A DNA stretch of 64,000 nt from Desulfofustis glycolicus DSM 9705 (GTDB taxonomy: Bacteria; Desulfobacterota; Desulfobulbia; Desulfobulbales; Desulfocapsaceae), in NCBI RefSeq assembly GCF_900130015.1, contig NZ_FQXS01000018.1:1-64000 (forward strand). Direction: 5' to 3'. This document shows positions 39,984 through 48,521 of the stretch, piece by piece (position 1 is the first letter of the stretch; every line of letters begins with the position of its first letter). The position numbers were made by a program, and so were the translations under genes. Under the pieces are notes generated by a model, which saw nothing but the letters and a program-made list of their open reading frames with translations, did not search any database and was not told where the DNA came from.

Positions 39984-40814
39984 TCAGGCGTAACTGTGCA
40001 ATCCTGAGAGCAGGAAGTTGACACCGTAGTAGGTGAAGATCACGGCGAGAAAGCCGAGTAGGGACAACCAGGCAATCGCATTGCCGCTGATGCCGCGGGT
40101 ATAGCGGATGTGCAGGGTAAATGCATAGACGAACCAGGTGATCAGCGACCAGGTTTCCTTCGGGTCCCAGCTCCAATAGGTGCCCCAGGCGGAGTTGGCC
40201 CAGACCGCGCCGGTGATGATACCGGCACTGAGCCAGATAAAACCGAAAATGAGGCATTTGTGGATAATGTCGTCGAGTACCCGCAAAGACGGCAGCAGAC
40301 CTGCTTCCTGCCGCCTGTTGCTGGCGGCGGCCTTGATCAGGTACATGAGGGCCAGTGCGGCGGCAATGGCAAAGGCGGCGTAGCCGACGAAGCAGGTCAG
40401 TACGTGGGCGATCAGCCAGTTTGATTGCAGGGCCGGGACGAGCGGATTGATGCCCTTGTTGATCGGGGCGAACGAGGCATAGGCCATGGCCAGAAAGGCC
40501 AGCGGGACGGCAAAGGCGCCGATGGCACGATGCTTGAATTTCCATTCGATGCCCAAGTAAATGACGATGATCATCCAGGCAAAAAAGACGACAGATTCGT
40601 ACATATTGGACAGCGGTGCGTGGCCGATGCCCATCTGATACGATTCTATCCAGCGCAGGATGATTCCCGCGGTCTGAACGAGCAGGGCCAAAGCGGTAAA
40701 GGTCGTGGCGATGAACCCGAGTCGCGCGCTGCGAAAGACGAGCAGGGCGACGTAGAGGCCGGAGGCGAACAGGTAGGTGAAAGTGGTTATACCGAGAAGC
40801 TGGGAACTATCCAT
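39984..40814 (-). CDS. ccsA: System II cytochrome c biogenesis protein CcsA/ResC
   Basis: Polytopic membrane protein of 276 residues of the heme-handling HHP family. It carries the tryptophan-rich WWD segment WANSAWGTYWSWDPKETWS, and conserved histidines such as HAPLSN and LHIRYTRG that ligate heme. With ResB it exports heme and ligates it to CxxCH motifs. It lies downstream of resB on the same strand (48 bases) and next to the cytochrome c3 gene. Naming of CcsA and CcsB is swapped between databases. Confidence 0.92.
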   Translation of the reverse strand: MDSSQLLGITTFTYLFASGLYVALLVFRSARLGFIATTFTALALLVQTAGIILRWIESYQMGIGHAPLSNMYESVVFFAWMIIVIYLGIEWKFKHRAIGAFAVPLAFLAMAYASFAPINKGINPLVPALQSNWLIAHVLTCFVGYAAFAIAAALALMYLIKAAASNRRQEAGLLPSLRVLDDIIHKCLIFGFIWLSAGIITGAVWANSAWGTYWSWDPKETWSLITWFVYAFTLHIRYTRGISGNAIAWLSLLGFLAVIFTYYGVNFLLSGLHSYA

Positions 40815-40862
40815 TGTGCTACTCCGTCTGCAAATAATCGAATTGTCGGACGTCCATGGTAT

Positions 40863-42188
40863 CTAGTCGTGCTGTTCCGTTCGGAGCAACTGCTCGAGTT
40901 CTTCCATGGTTCGGGTAAAACCGGGTCGGTTTTTGTTGGCCGATCCGGCCAGCAGTACGGTTGCGCCGTTATCGGCGGCGGAAACGAGAACCCAGAGACG
41001 CCGGTGCGAGGTGAAAAAGGCGATGTAAAGACCGATTAACATCAGCGAGCAGCCGGCATAGACCCACCAGACTCCGGGATCTTTGGCCACCTGCAGGCCG
41101 GTGGTGTACATCTGCCGGGCACCGACCAGATAATTCCGCTCGCCCAGTTGAACTTCGGCGGTGTCGGTTTTATCCAACCAGACGGTTACCGGGGCGCTCT
41201 GATCGTCACTGATCCAGAGCTTACTGCTGACGACGGATTGCCCCATGGCTCTGGCGTTGATGACCCCGAACCGCAGACCTTCTTCCGGCCACCGCTCCTG
41301 CTTCTGGAACTCGACGATAAACGATTCGCGCAGATCGGCGGCGGTGTTTTCAATGGTGATCAGAAAGTCTTGAAACGATTGATAGCTGGATTGATAGAAG
41401 GTAATTCCCCGATAGGTAAGCGGGTCGTTTACCCGAATTTCACGGGTCAGGATTTCCTTGCCGTCTTCGATAATGGTTAGGCTGGAGACATAGTCTTTCG
41501 GGGCTCCGTTGGGATAGAAATCGACAAGAAAGCTGTTGCAGCGTACCGTGAAACCGAGGTTTTCGAAGGACTGGCTGCCGAACAGCGCAACACGGTCACG
41601 CTGCATGGTCTCCGGGATCACCATGCTTCCTTTGAAGCCACCGATGGCGCCGATGACGCCTCCAAGGAAAATGACCAGGATCGAGGCGTGGACGATGTAT
41701 ACGCCGGTCCGTGTCCATGCCCCTTTCTGACAGAACAGTAGGGTGTGGTCGGGTTGATCTTTCCGTGCCGGTTTCCAGCCATCATCGCGCAACAGGTCGG
41801 TGAGTCGGTTGGCGGTGGCGGATATGCCGGTGGCCACCTGCCAGCTGGTGCTGGTCGGCAGCGTCGCCAATCGATCGGTCGGACGGGCCAGGCCGTCGGC
41901 GGTGATCTGCTTCCAGGCCGCCGGAAACCGGTCGAGACTGCAAATGATCAGGTTGAAGCAGAGCAAGGCGAGCAGACTGACGAACCACCAGCTGCTGTAC
42001 ATGTCCGGGATATCCAGCACATGAAAGAGCCGAGCCAGCTGATCGCCGTACTCGCCGGCATAGAAGGCAAATGGTTTCTTCTGCGGGATAAGGGTGCCGA
42101 TGATCGAGGTGACAGCGAGCAGAGAGATGGTGACCAGGGCCAGCTTGACCGAGGCGAAAAATTGCCAGATAGCGTTATGTTTTTGCAT
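40863..42188 (-). CDS. resB: System II cytochrome c biogenesis protein ResB
   Basis: Membrane protein of 441 residues, partner of CcsA. Motifs include FFASVKLALVTISLLAVTSI with GTLIPQ, the second-helix region YSSWWFVSLLALLCFNLIICSL, and a large periplasmic domain followed by a last helix (VWWVYAGCSLMLIGLYIAFF). ATG at 42188 begins the homologous part; the upstream open frame to 42389 has no support. It precedes ccsA on the minus strand. Confidence 0.93.
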   Translation of the reverse strand: MQKHNAIWQFFASVKLALVTISLLAVTSIIGTLIPQKKPFAFYAGEYGDQLARLFHVLDIPDMYSSWWFVSLLALLCFNLIICSLDRFPAAWKQITADGLARPTDRLATLPTSTSWQVATGISATANRLTDLLRDDGWKPARKDQPDHTLLFCQKGAWTRTGVYIVHASILVIFLGGVIGAIGGFKGSMVIPETMQRDRVALFGSQSFENLGFTVRCNSFLVDFYPNGAPKDYVSSLTIIEDGKEILTREIRVNDPLTYRGITFYQSSYQSFQDFLITIENTAADLRESFIVEFQKQERWPEEGLRFGVINARAMGQSVVSSKLWISDDQSAPVTVWLDKTDTAEVQLGERNYLVGARQMYTTGLQVAKDPGVWWVYAGCSLMLIGLYIAFFTSHRRLWVLVSAADNGATVLLAGSANKNRPGFTRTMEELEQLLRTEQHD

Positions 42189-42354
42189 TGAATGGGGAAA
42201 GTGGGTAGTTAGGGGCAGCGGCAGTTTCGTTCGGTATCGAAAAACGCAGCGGTTGACTACGACAAATGACGACCTGCTGAACCGCGAACACGAATCTGCA
42301 CTTAACCAGTTTTCGTCCCGATTGGAAAGCAGATTCTTAAATAGAAAGTAAATT

Positions 42355-43284
42355 TCAAATCCGAGACCGATGTTCTGCGCAGCAGGCACGGCGTTGCTCT
42401 TCGGGCAACGCGAGAAACGATCTCACTTCCCGGCGCATCTCATCGAGGTCGGAGGCCAGAGAACCGTGCACCTGGACGACGTTGTTGGCATGATCACAGG
42501 TCAGATAGGTTGGCGACGGGCGTAACCGTTCGAGCAGCAGAGCTAGTTCATGGACGGTACCTTCGGCACTCTGCGGGGTGAACGAGCCGTCATCGACCTG
42601 TTGCAGGAGCGGGCAGCCGGATCGGCCGGCAACGGGATCGGATTCGTACAGCCAGAGTCGCCTGATCCTGACGAAAGCCGGCTGTAACTCGTTGATCAAC
42701 TCGGCCGTGGCGATCATATGTTCACGCCAGCGCTCGGTCCCACCGAGCCCGAGCAGGACGTAAAATGATTGCTCGATACCGGCGGCCGCCAGCCAGCCGG
42801 ATACCTCGCGCACCATGGCCGGTGATTGTCCTTTACGTTGGAACCGCAGGACTTCCTCGTCGCCTGATTCGAGGCCGAGGTGAACTCTGGTCAGTCCTCG
42901 AGCGGCCAATTCCGCAATGGTCTGCCGGCCGAGTTTTCTGAGTGTCGAGACCCGGGCATAACTGGTTACTTTCTTGACCGGAAAGCGATCATAGAGCATA
43001 TCGATGACCCGGCCGATCAACTCGCTGCCGCCATGAAGCGGATCGGCGTCACCGAGGAAAAAATCCTCCGCCTGGGGCCGGCGAGCGCGCATGATCTCGA
43101 TATCCTCGGCTATTTCCTCGAACCGGCGGATCGAGAAAGACGATTGGCCGAGGTGCGGGTAGATGCCGCAGAAGCGGCAGCGATTCCAGTTGCAGCCCCG
43201 GGTAACGCGAATCAGCGTGCTCTGCCACTCGCTCGGAGGACGGATGACCGGCTGCTCGAGCGGTCTGTTGGGTTTTCTGCTCAT
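42355..43284 (-). CDS. Radical SAM protein of unknown substrate
   Basis: Enzyme of 309 residues. The cluster motif is CNWNRCRFCGIYP, with spacing C-x4-C-x2-C rather than C-x3-C-x2-C, as in a large group of uncharacterised radical SAM proteins. FFLGDADPLHGG replaces the common GGEP motif, and LTRVHLGLESGDEEVL matches the ELP3/MiaB-type core. ATG at 43284 is chosen by homology to the core; the ribosome site is poor, and a longer form from 43353 cannot be excluded. It lies upstream of resB on the same strand (166 bases), with no clear pathway link. Confidence 0.8.
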   Translation of the reverse strand: MSRKPNRPLEQPVIRPPSEWQSTLIRVTRGCNWNRCRFCGIYPHLGQSSFSIRRFEEIAEDIEIMRARRPQAEDFFLGDADPLHGGSELIGRVIDMLYDRFPVKKVTSYARVSTLRKLGRQTIAELAARGLTRVHLGLESGDEEVLRFQRKGQSPAMVREVSGWLAAAGIEQSFYVLLGLGGTERWREHMIATAELINELQPAFVRIRRLWLYESDPVAGRSGCPLLQQVDDGSFTPQSAEGTVHELALLLERLRPSPTYLTCDHANNVVQVHGSLASDLDEMRREVRSFLALPEEQRRACCAEHRSRI

Positions 43285-43580
43285 CGGTGGGGTGATTTTT
43301 GTAAGGGTTATTGAGAAAACGGCAGCAAACGCCGGTCGGCGTCGAAGGAGCATCGATTAGGCCGGAGCGGAGCAGTGCCGTGGTCGGGTGCGATTCTCAG
43401 GATTATTCTAATCCTTCCCGGTCAAAGAGCAACCGGGGATAAAAATCTTGAAAAAGATTGATAGACGAGGTAAAAGAACTCTTTTGGGCTTTTTCGCCTT
43501 GGCAGATGACAAACCAACGTCACGCCGTCAGCACGTCAATCGGTCTGATGGTGGCGACAGGAGATATCAGGAGATCGATC

Positions 43581-43778
43581 ATGGCTAAAGTATGTGAAAT
43601 TTGCGGCAAAGGGCCGGTTACCGGCAACAATGTTTCCCATGCCAACAACAAGACCCGACGGCGTTGGCTGCCGAACCTGAAGCGAGTGCGCATGGTGACC
43701 GATAACGGCGGCGTTCGTCGAACCCGCGTGTGTACCCGTTGCATTCGTTCCGGTGCCGTTGTCAAACCCGCTGTCTGA
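43581..43778 (+). CDS. rpmB: 50S ribosomal protein L28 (zinc-binding form)
   Basis: Ribosomal protein of 65 residues: [23 protein letters not shown] at the start region and VCTRCIRSG near the end. The two CxxC pairs mark the zinc-containing C+ version. AGGAGATC lies just before ATG 43581. It stands alone rather than next to rpmG. Two small dyads upstream (GGATTA/TAATCC at 43400-43414, CCCGGT/ACCGGG at 43417-43437) have no assigned role. Confidence 0.95.
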   Translation: MAKVCEICGKGPVTGNNVSHANNKTRRRWLPNLKRVRMVTDNGGVRRTRVCTRCIRSGAVVKPAV

Positions 43779-43871
43779 ACGATGAATGATTGCCGTCGCC
43801 GGTTCTGCATCGGGTGATGGCGGCGGAGTACCGGTGATAATGGTTGTTTTTTCGAATCAGTGAGGGCATCG

Positions 43872-44126
43872 ATGTCTGACGAAGCCATGGAATTTCTCTC
43901 CTACGCTGAGGCCTTGAAAATCGTGGCCGCCATTCAGGAGGAGGAAGATATCCACGACAAGAACCGCCGGGTCCTGACGGTCTACAACTACGATGACCGG
44001 GAACTCTGCTGGTTCGATTTCGACGAAGTAATGGCAGCGGTTGGTGAGGTGCCGGCCGGCGAGCGAAAACAATCCGTTCAGGATTACATCCTGAAACACA
44101 TTCCTACCTGGGCCTTGGACATCTGA
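43872..44126 (+). CDS. Small conserved-looking hypothetical protein
   Basis: Not recognised. 84 residues, acidic, no signal peptide or membrane helix. It begins SDEAMEFLSYAEALKIVAA and contains YNYDDRELCWFDFDEVMAAV, suggesting a small alpha/beta domain. ATG at 43872 has GAGG seven bases upstream. It follows rpmB by 93 bases on the same strand. Real coding is supported by the ribosome site and normal codon use, not by known homology. Confidence 0.6.
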   Translation: MSDEAMEFLSYAEALKIVAAIQEEEDIHDKNRRVLTVYNYDDRELCWFDFDEVMAAVGEVPAGERKQSVQDYILKHIPTWALDI

Positions 44127-44201
44127 GCCGATCCCGCCCATCTCCGGCATCGGTTTGCCCGCCAGCTTTCCGGTGCACTGCGGTGCACTGCCTCTACCGC
44201 G

Positions 44202-45131
44202 TTACGCCTGCTCTTTTTCGTCTTTCTTCTCGATAGCCATTCTGCTGCTTCTGCCCATCGCGGCGGGCAGCACCGGCGGTTGCCCGGTGCCGTACCATGG
44301 CCCGGAAAACAGTGATTTAATCAATACGATCAGCAGCCAGAGCGTGGTGATCGGGATAACGATCACCTGCAGGATGAAAAGTGACACGTACAAGGTGGTC
44401 AATACCAGGAGCGCGTTGACGATGTCGTCGCCGCTTTCGGCGATGCGCCGGTACAGGTCACGGGCGCCTTCCATCTTTTCCCGGGCCGATATGGTAAATG
44501 AAGAGATGATCCCGCTTCCCTCCGGGCTGTCGAAACCGCCGATGACCTGTTGCTCGGCGGAAAGTGCGGAAAGCTGCGCCTTGGCGGCGACCATGTCGTC
44601 TTTGAGCAGGGATTGGTAGAGGGTATCGCTGACCAGTGAAGAGAGCGGCAGCAGCAGGCGCAACGCGATCAGCACGGCCCCGAATTTCAAGAGTAGTTCA
44701 GTCAAGGGGATGCGCCGGCCGTCTCTCAGCCAGAGCGGGATAATGAGCAGCAAGGCGACGAGCGCCAGCAGAACCGGCGGCGCCTGCTGACCGATTTCCA
44801 TGATCAGTTTCTGCAGACCGAGGGAGACGAGTGCGGTGACCATGACCAGAGACAGACGCTCGGTCAGGTCGTCGATTGGGTCGAGAATCTGGCCGGCGGC
44901 GATGCTCAGGCCAACTCCGGCCGGAGAAATCTCCAGCGCCGATTCCTTGAGCACCGAGACAACAGCATTGACGCCGCGCACCGTTGCATAGGCCAGCGCC
45001 GCATCGGTGGTCGTATCACGGAAATAGCGGTCGGCCCGATCGTCAAGGTAGGGAATGGCGCGGTCGACCGCTCCGGAGAACAGCAGGGCGGCCAGACAGA
45101 GCACCCCGGTGAGCAGTAGTTTCCTGGCCAT
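44202..45131 (-). CDS. Integral membrane protein of unknown function
   Basis: Not recognised. 309 residues with a likely signal or first helix (LLLTGVLCLAALLFSGAVD), a periplasmic segment, and about four further membrane helices (for example PPVLLALVALLLIIPLWL and LFILQVIVIPITTLWLLIVL). Between helices lies a charged region (LLKDDMVAAKAQLSALSAEQQ). The ribosome site is weak. It is convergent with the small hypothetical gene and has no informative neighbour. Confidence 0.7.
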   Translation of the reverse strand: MARKLLLTGVLCLAALLFSGAVDRAIPYLDDRADRYFRDTTTDAALAYATVRGVNAVVSVLKESALEISPAGVGLSIAAGQILDPIDDLTERLSLVMVTALVSLGLQKLIMEIGQQAPPVLLALVALLLIIPLWLRDGRRIPLTELLLKFGAVLIALRLLLPLSSLVSDTLYQSLLKDDMVAAKAQLSALSAEQQVIGGFDSPEGSGIISSFTISAREKMEGARDLYRRIAESGDDIVNALLVLTTLYVSLFILQVIVIPITTLWLLIVLIKSLFSGPWYGTGQPPVLPAAMGRSSRMAIEKKDEKEQA

Positions 45132-45331
45132 GGTGTTCCGCGGTGGAAGGTGAACGTGCGTAAATCATACAACACCGTCGGAGAGATGGCAACGGCGGCA
45201 AAACGGCGGCAAGACGGCGGCCGGGCGAACACCGCGGCGAGACGATGCCGCTCCCGTCGTGCCCTCGGTCGGGCCCAACGGGAGCGGTTGGGGGTGGCTG
45301 CAAGGAAGGTCTTCAGGACGGCCGCAGCTGT

Positions 45332-45907
45332 CTAGAACCGTCGTCCGCCGACCCAATGCTGGTTGCTGCGGTGTTTCCCGCGGTCGCGGCGCATTTTCAC
45401 CTGCCCGGCCGGTTCGGAAACCAGTTCCCAGCCGTTTTCGGTACGGCAGACCGTGCCGTAGATCTTTTTTGCCCTGCCGTTTACCGTTCCGAGGATTTCC
45501 GCTTCACGGCACGGCGGTCCCTGCGTGTAACGATCTGTGGCACCCGGGTAGTAGTGATGATTCTCGGTGACGTATTTGTTTTGGTAGACCACCCGCCGCT
45601 GCGGCGGGTAATGTTTGACGACCCGCTGCTGCCGGTGAATGACCGGCTGCTGTGAGTGGTAGACGACCTGGCGGTGATAGCCGCCGCTCTTGTCGATCTC
45701 GTTGCCGATCACATAGCCGAGCAGGCTGCCGACGGCCGTGCCGATCAGCGTCGCCTCGGTGTTTCGGCCGATGGCCTGGCCGGCGATGGCCCCGCCGCCG
45801 GCGCCGAAGATCAGGCCGTTGATGCCGTTGTTGTGATCTGCCCGGGCGCTCAGTGAGCCGGTAAGGGATACCATCAGGATGGTTGCTCCGAGAATAAGTT
45901 TTTTCAT
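45332..45907 (-). CDS. Glycine-zipper 2TM envelope protein
   Basis: Exported protein of 191 residues. A signal peptide ends near LSARAD. A glycine-zipper segment follows (GLIFGAGGGAIAGQAIGR ... GTAVGSLLGYVIGNEIDK), as in Rickettsia 17-kDa antigen-like proteins that insert in the outer membrane or periplasm. Then comes a His/Gln/Tyr-rich low-complexity region with VVYHSQQPVIHRQQRVV, and a C-terminal domain with two cysteines (PPCREAEIL, GTVCRTENGWEL) and a basic tail. GGAGG lies six bases before ATG. It is divergent from marC across a region with a perfect 24-bp palindrome. Likely an envelope stress protein; inference from class and context. Confidence 0.8.
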   Translation of the reverse strand: MKKLILGATILMVSLTGSLSARADHNNGINGLIFGAGGGAIAGQAIGRNTEATLIGTAVGSLLGYVIGNEIDKSGGYHRQVVYHSQQPVIHRQQRVVKHYPPQRRVVYQNKYVTENHHYYPGATDRYTQGPPCREAEILGTVNGRAKKIYGTVCRTENGWELVSEPAGQVKMRRDRGKHRSNQHWVGGRRF

Positions 45908-45986
45908 GACCGTCCTCCGTTGTTGGTTTTTCTACGGTTGGTGCTGCTGTTGTCTTTGATGTAAGCTGTTTTTGGAGGAAACGGTA

Positions 45987-46032
45987 GCGGACATGGGGCG
46001 ATGTCGGGCCCGACATCGCCCGGCATCGGGCG
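45987..46032. promoter_or_regulatory. CGATGTC box cluster with a perfect 24-bp palindrome
   Basis: Between the divergent glycine-zipper gene and marC, bases 45997-46020 form a perfect palindrome with half-site GGCGATGTCGGG. Related half-boxes flank it: GCGGACATGGGG (45987) and CCGGCATCGGGCG (46020). The same word recurs in the 48.1-48.3 kb intergenic region, so it is probably an operator shared by this locus. Confidence 0.65.
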
Positions 46033-46068
46033 TTTTTGGCGCTTTTGGCGTTGGTTGAGAGAGGAGCG

Positions 46069-46680
46069 ATGGATATTTTTCTGCAGGCCCTGATTTCCTA
46101 TATGGTTATTGTCGACCCGGTCGGTGTCGCCCTGGTCTTTCATGCCCTGGCCGGTGACCGATCCGGGACCTATCGAAGGACCATGGCCTTCCGGGCCGTG
46201 CTGATCTCCTGTGGATTGGTGATATTTTTCGGCTTTTTCGGCCAGTGGTTGTTGGGCAAACTCGGCATTTCTCTCGATTCGTTCAAGATCGCCGGCGGTT
46301 TGTTGCTCTTCTACACGTCTTTCAGCATGGTGGTCGGCGCCGAATCGGTCGAGCAGCGCGATGACGCTGAAGTGCAGAGCGACATATCGGTGTTTCCGCT
46401 GTCCATCCCGCTATTGGCCGGCCCCGGCTGTCTGACTCTGACGGTGCTGCTGTTCACCGGAGACGTTGGCGGGGTGGGAGATTATCTCTTTTTGCTGGCT
46501 GCGGTCGCGGTTGTCTTCGGCCTGTCGCTGTTTTGTCTGTTGGCGGCCGGTTCGGTCTCGCGAGTCCTGGGGGAAACGGGCAATAGTATCATGAAGCGGC
46601 TGCTCGGCGTGCTGCTCGCCGCGCTGTCGATTCAGTTCATTGCCGATGGGGTGCGGGGATTGCTTACTGCTGCGCTGTGA
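46069..46680 (+). CDS. MarC/YhgN-family membrane protein
   Basis: Inner-membrane protein of 203 residues with about six helices. It has the MarC signature IVDPVGVALVFHAL near the start, the segment FKIAGGLLLFYTSFSMV, and FPLSIPLLAGPGCLTLTVLLF. GAGAGGAGC precedes ATG 46069. Despite the name, MarC is not shown to give multiple antibiotic resistance; a transport role is suspected. Its 3' end overlaps the convergent secreted-protein gene by 17 bases. Confidence 0.88.
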   Translation: MDIFLQALISYMVIVDPVGVALVFHALAGDRSGTYRRTMAFRAVLISCGLVIFFGFFGQWLLGKLGISLDSFKIAGGLLLFYTSFSMVVGAESVEQRDDAEVQSDISVFPLSIPLLAGPGCLTLTVLLFTGDVGGVGDYLFLLAAVAVVFGLSLFCLLAAGSVSRVLGETGNSIMKRLLGVLLAALSIQFIADGVRGLLTAAL

Positions 46681-47071
46681 TTTCGATCAGCGTGCCGGAG
46701 CCGGGCTGGCGGTACCGGATCAGGGCCGTGCAATCCGACAGGCGCACCGCCTGGTTGGCGACCAGTCGCACCTGCACGGTACCCGGTCCGGTGTTCTTGA
46801 GCAGCCACCTGACACTTCCTTTCTTCCGTTCGATTTTAGCGGGCTTCGGCTGGCCGGCGGTAACCGCTACGCCGCGTGGCAGGAACACCTCGACGATCAG
46901 GTTGCTCGGGGCCGGCCGGGACAGCGAAATCTCGACAATGACGCTATTCGGTTGATCCTGGAAGAGCCGGGCGGAGACACCGTCGGCATGTCCGGAGGTG
47001 GCCAGCAGAAAGAGCAGCGCCAGCAGGAAACAGCCGGCGGCAGCAGAGGGGTATCGTCTGGATGTCTTCAT
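46664..47071 (-). CDS. Secreted beta-sandwich protein related to the neighbouring regulator's periplasmic domain
   Basis: Exported protein of 135 residues. A signal peptide (GCFLLALLFLLATSGHADG) is followed by one predicted beta-sandwich domain. The stretch LPRGVAVTAG ... KKGSVRWLLKNTGPGT lines up with IPPGLHVVTA ... KDNSIKWLTKVRGTTT in the next gene's product, so the two domains look homologous (DUF11-like fold by appearance). The gene follows the regulator gene by 40 bases on the same strand. It probably acts in the periplasm as partner, ligand carrier or competitor of the regulator. Confidence 0.72.
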   Translation of the reverse strand: MKTSRRYPSAAAGCFLLALLFLLATSGHADGVSARLFQDQPNSVIVEISLSRPAPSNLIVEVFLPRGVAVTAGQPKPAKIERKKGSVRWLLKNTGPGTVQVRLVANQAVRLSDCTALIRYRQPGSGTLIEITAQQ

Positions 47072-47111
47072 AACAATGCTCGGTGGTTGGTGAGATAATG
47101 GCATCGATCCT

Positions 47112-48071
47112 TTACTCCCGTACGGCAAAACGCTGCTGCTGGGCCTGCCAGACATAGCCGTCGCCCAGCCAGATATCCTCGATCAACTCCATATCGATGC
47201 CGATCGGTTGATCGCTGCCAGCCAGGTCGTAGACCGCCAGGATTTCCTCGTCGCTGATGCGGTTGTCCCGGTTGCTGTCCGCCCAGTGATGAACCCCGGA
47301 AGTACTCTGCCGGTCACCATCGACGGTGATCTCCGCGGTGGCGTTGTCCGGGCCTTTGACAAAGCCGTCCAGGTGCAGCGTCCCCTGGTAGGAGAGTTCG
47401 CTGCGCAGCGTATAGGCAAAGGTCGTCGTACCGCGCACCTTGGTCAGCCATTTGATCGAGTTGTCTTTCTTGTCCTGTCCGGAAATCGGGGGCAGGGCGG
47501 TGACGACGTGCAGACCCGGAGGAATGGCCTCCTTCAGGATGATGGAGCGGGGCTCGTCCGCCGGCGCATCGACCTTCAGGAAGACCGGAAACGGCTGCCC
47601 GGCAACGAAATGGGGCGGCGCTATACGGCGGACGCTGATTTCAAGCGGCCGGTTCTGGCCTCGTCCCATGAAGAAGAGTGCCAGGGCTGCGCCGGACAGG
47701 AGCAGTGCGGTGATTATCAGTGCCGTTTTGATTGCCCTGGTGGGGCGGGGCGCAGCTCCGGTTGCGGCCGGAGTCGTCACCTGCTCGGGCCCGTCGTCGG
47801 CCATCGACGTGGCTGCCGGTTCGGGCGGCTCGGGTGGCGTCTCCGGCGAGTCCGGTTCGGGGGCCTCATCCCGGTCGAGGAGTTCTCCAAGGTCCACCTC
47901 GAGAGAGGCCGCCAGTTTCAGAGCGTTTTCTTTCTTGATCGTCGGATAGCGTTTGTTCTCCCAGCGGGAGACGGTATCGGTGGTTACGTCGACTGAGGTG
48001 GCGATGTAGAGTTGGGTGAGGCCCTTGCTCTCGCGGAGGGCGCGGACTCTACCCCCGTCGATCTTGACCAT
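47112..48071 (-). CDS. Membrane-anchored XRE regulator with periplasmic beta-sandwich and EF-hand
   Basis: One-component protein of 319 residues. Residues 1-65 form an XRE helix-turn-helix (RALRESKGLTQLYIATSVDV, then DTVSRWENKRYP). An acidic, proline-rich linker follows, then one membrane helix (ALIITALLLSGAALALFFMG). The periplasmic part has a beta-sandwich, and near the C-terminus a canonical EF-hand loop DSNRDNRISDEE followed by a helix (ILAVYDLAG). ATG at 48071 has AGGCGG upstream; the longer frame to 48188 is not needed. RodZ has a similar topology, but its HTH type and periplasmic domain differ. It likely senses calcium or an envelope ligand and controls the nearby CGATGTC boxes (inference). 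Confidence 0.82.
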   Translation of the reverse strand: MVKIDGGRVRALRESKGLTQLYIATSVDVTTDTVSRWENKRYPTIKKENALKLAASLEVDLGELLDRDEAPEPDSPETPPEPPEPAATSMADDGPEQVTTPAATGAAPRPTRAIKTALIITALLLSGAALALFFMGRGQNRPLEISVRRIAPPHFVAGQPFPVFLKVDAPADEPRSIILKEAIPPGLHVVTALPPISGQDKKDNSIKWLTKVRGTTTFAYTLRSELSYQGTLHLDGFVKGPDNATAEITVDGDRQSTSGVHHWADSNRDNRISDEEILAVYDLAGSDQPIGIDMELIEDIWLGDGYVWQAQQQRFAVRE

Positions 48072-48143
48072 TTCCGGGCCGCCTGGATAGCTTGTCTCGT
48101 TCACTGGTTGTCGCTGACCGGTTGATGTTTTTTCTTTATCATA

Positions 48144-48286
48144 GCAGATGTCGCAAGGTTTGCCATCTGCACCGGTACGGCAAACCACCCGATGTCGCCA
48201 TCTTTTTTGGTCGATGTTGGCCGATGTCGCCTGTTCCCGGGTCGATGGAGCGGCTATGGTTTCGAAAAAGGGCGGACATCGGGTCC
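48144..48286. promoter_or_regulatory. Second CGATGTC box cluster
   Basis: Between the XRE regulator gene and the small exported protein gene: AGATGTCGCA (48147), CCGATGTCGCCA (48189), TCGATGTTGGCC (48211), CCGATGTCGCCT (48221) and inverse GGCGGACATCGGG (48271). At least three are direct repeats of (C)CGATGTCGCC about 20-30 bases apart. The divergent genes probably share this control region. Confidence 0.6.
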
Positions 48287-48311
48287 GGCCGCAGATCGAA
48301 AGGAGAACGAG

Positions 48312-48521
48312 ATGAAACGAATTATTGCAATTATGGCAATGGTGATGATGGTGGCCGGCGGTGCGACGGCGGTTTCGGCGGCGAGCGCCCGCTGCGTCGT
48401 CGTCACAGCCGAAGACAAGGAGCTGGTGCTCGAGTGCGAGAGCGGCACCGACGATTTTCAGCCGGGCCAGGAGGTAAAGCTCAGGGTGGAGCGGGTTCGG
48501 GCGGCGATTGAGGGGTGCTGA
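48312..48521 (+). CDS. Small exported protein
   Basis: Not recognised. 69 residues: a signal peptide (IIAIMAMVMMVAGGATAVSA) followed by a mature domain of about 45 residues with three cysteines (ARCVVV, LECESG and a C-terminal GC) and mostly beta-type sequence. AAAGGAGAACGAG precedes ATG 48312. It is divergent from the XRE regulator behind the CGATGTC boxes, suggesting it is a regulated output. The stop codon abuts the stop of the convergent exoribonuclease gene. Confidence 0.68.
   Translation: MKRIIAIMAMVMMVAGGATAVSAASARCVVVTAEDKELVLECESGTDDFQPGQEVKLRVERVRAAIEGC

Noticed and set aside
43400-43437. Two small dyads before rpmB considered as a terminator or Zur site
   Set aside because: There is no T-run and no match to the zinc-regulator palindromes I know; left as unassigned.
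46036-46068. Longer N-terminus for MarC
   Set aside because: ATG at 46069 has GAGAGGAGC at good spacing and begins the conserved membrane sequence; the upstream codons have no ribosome site.
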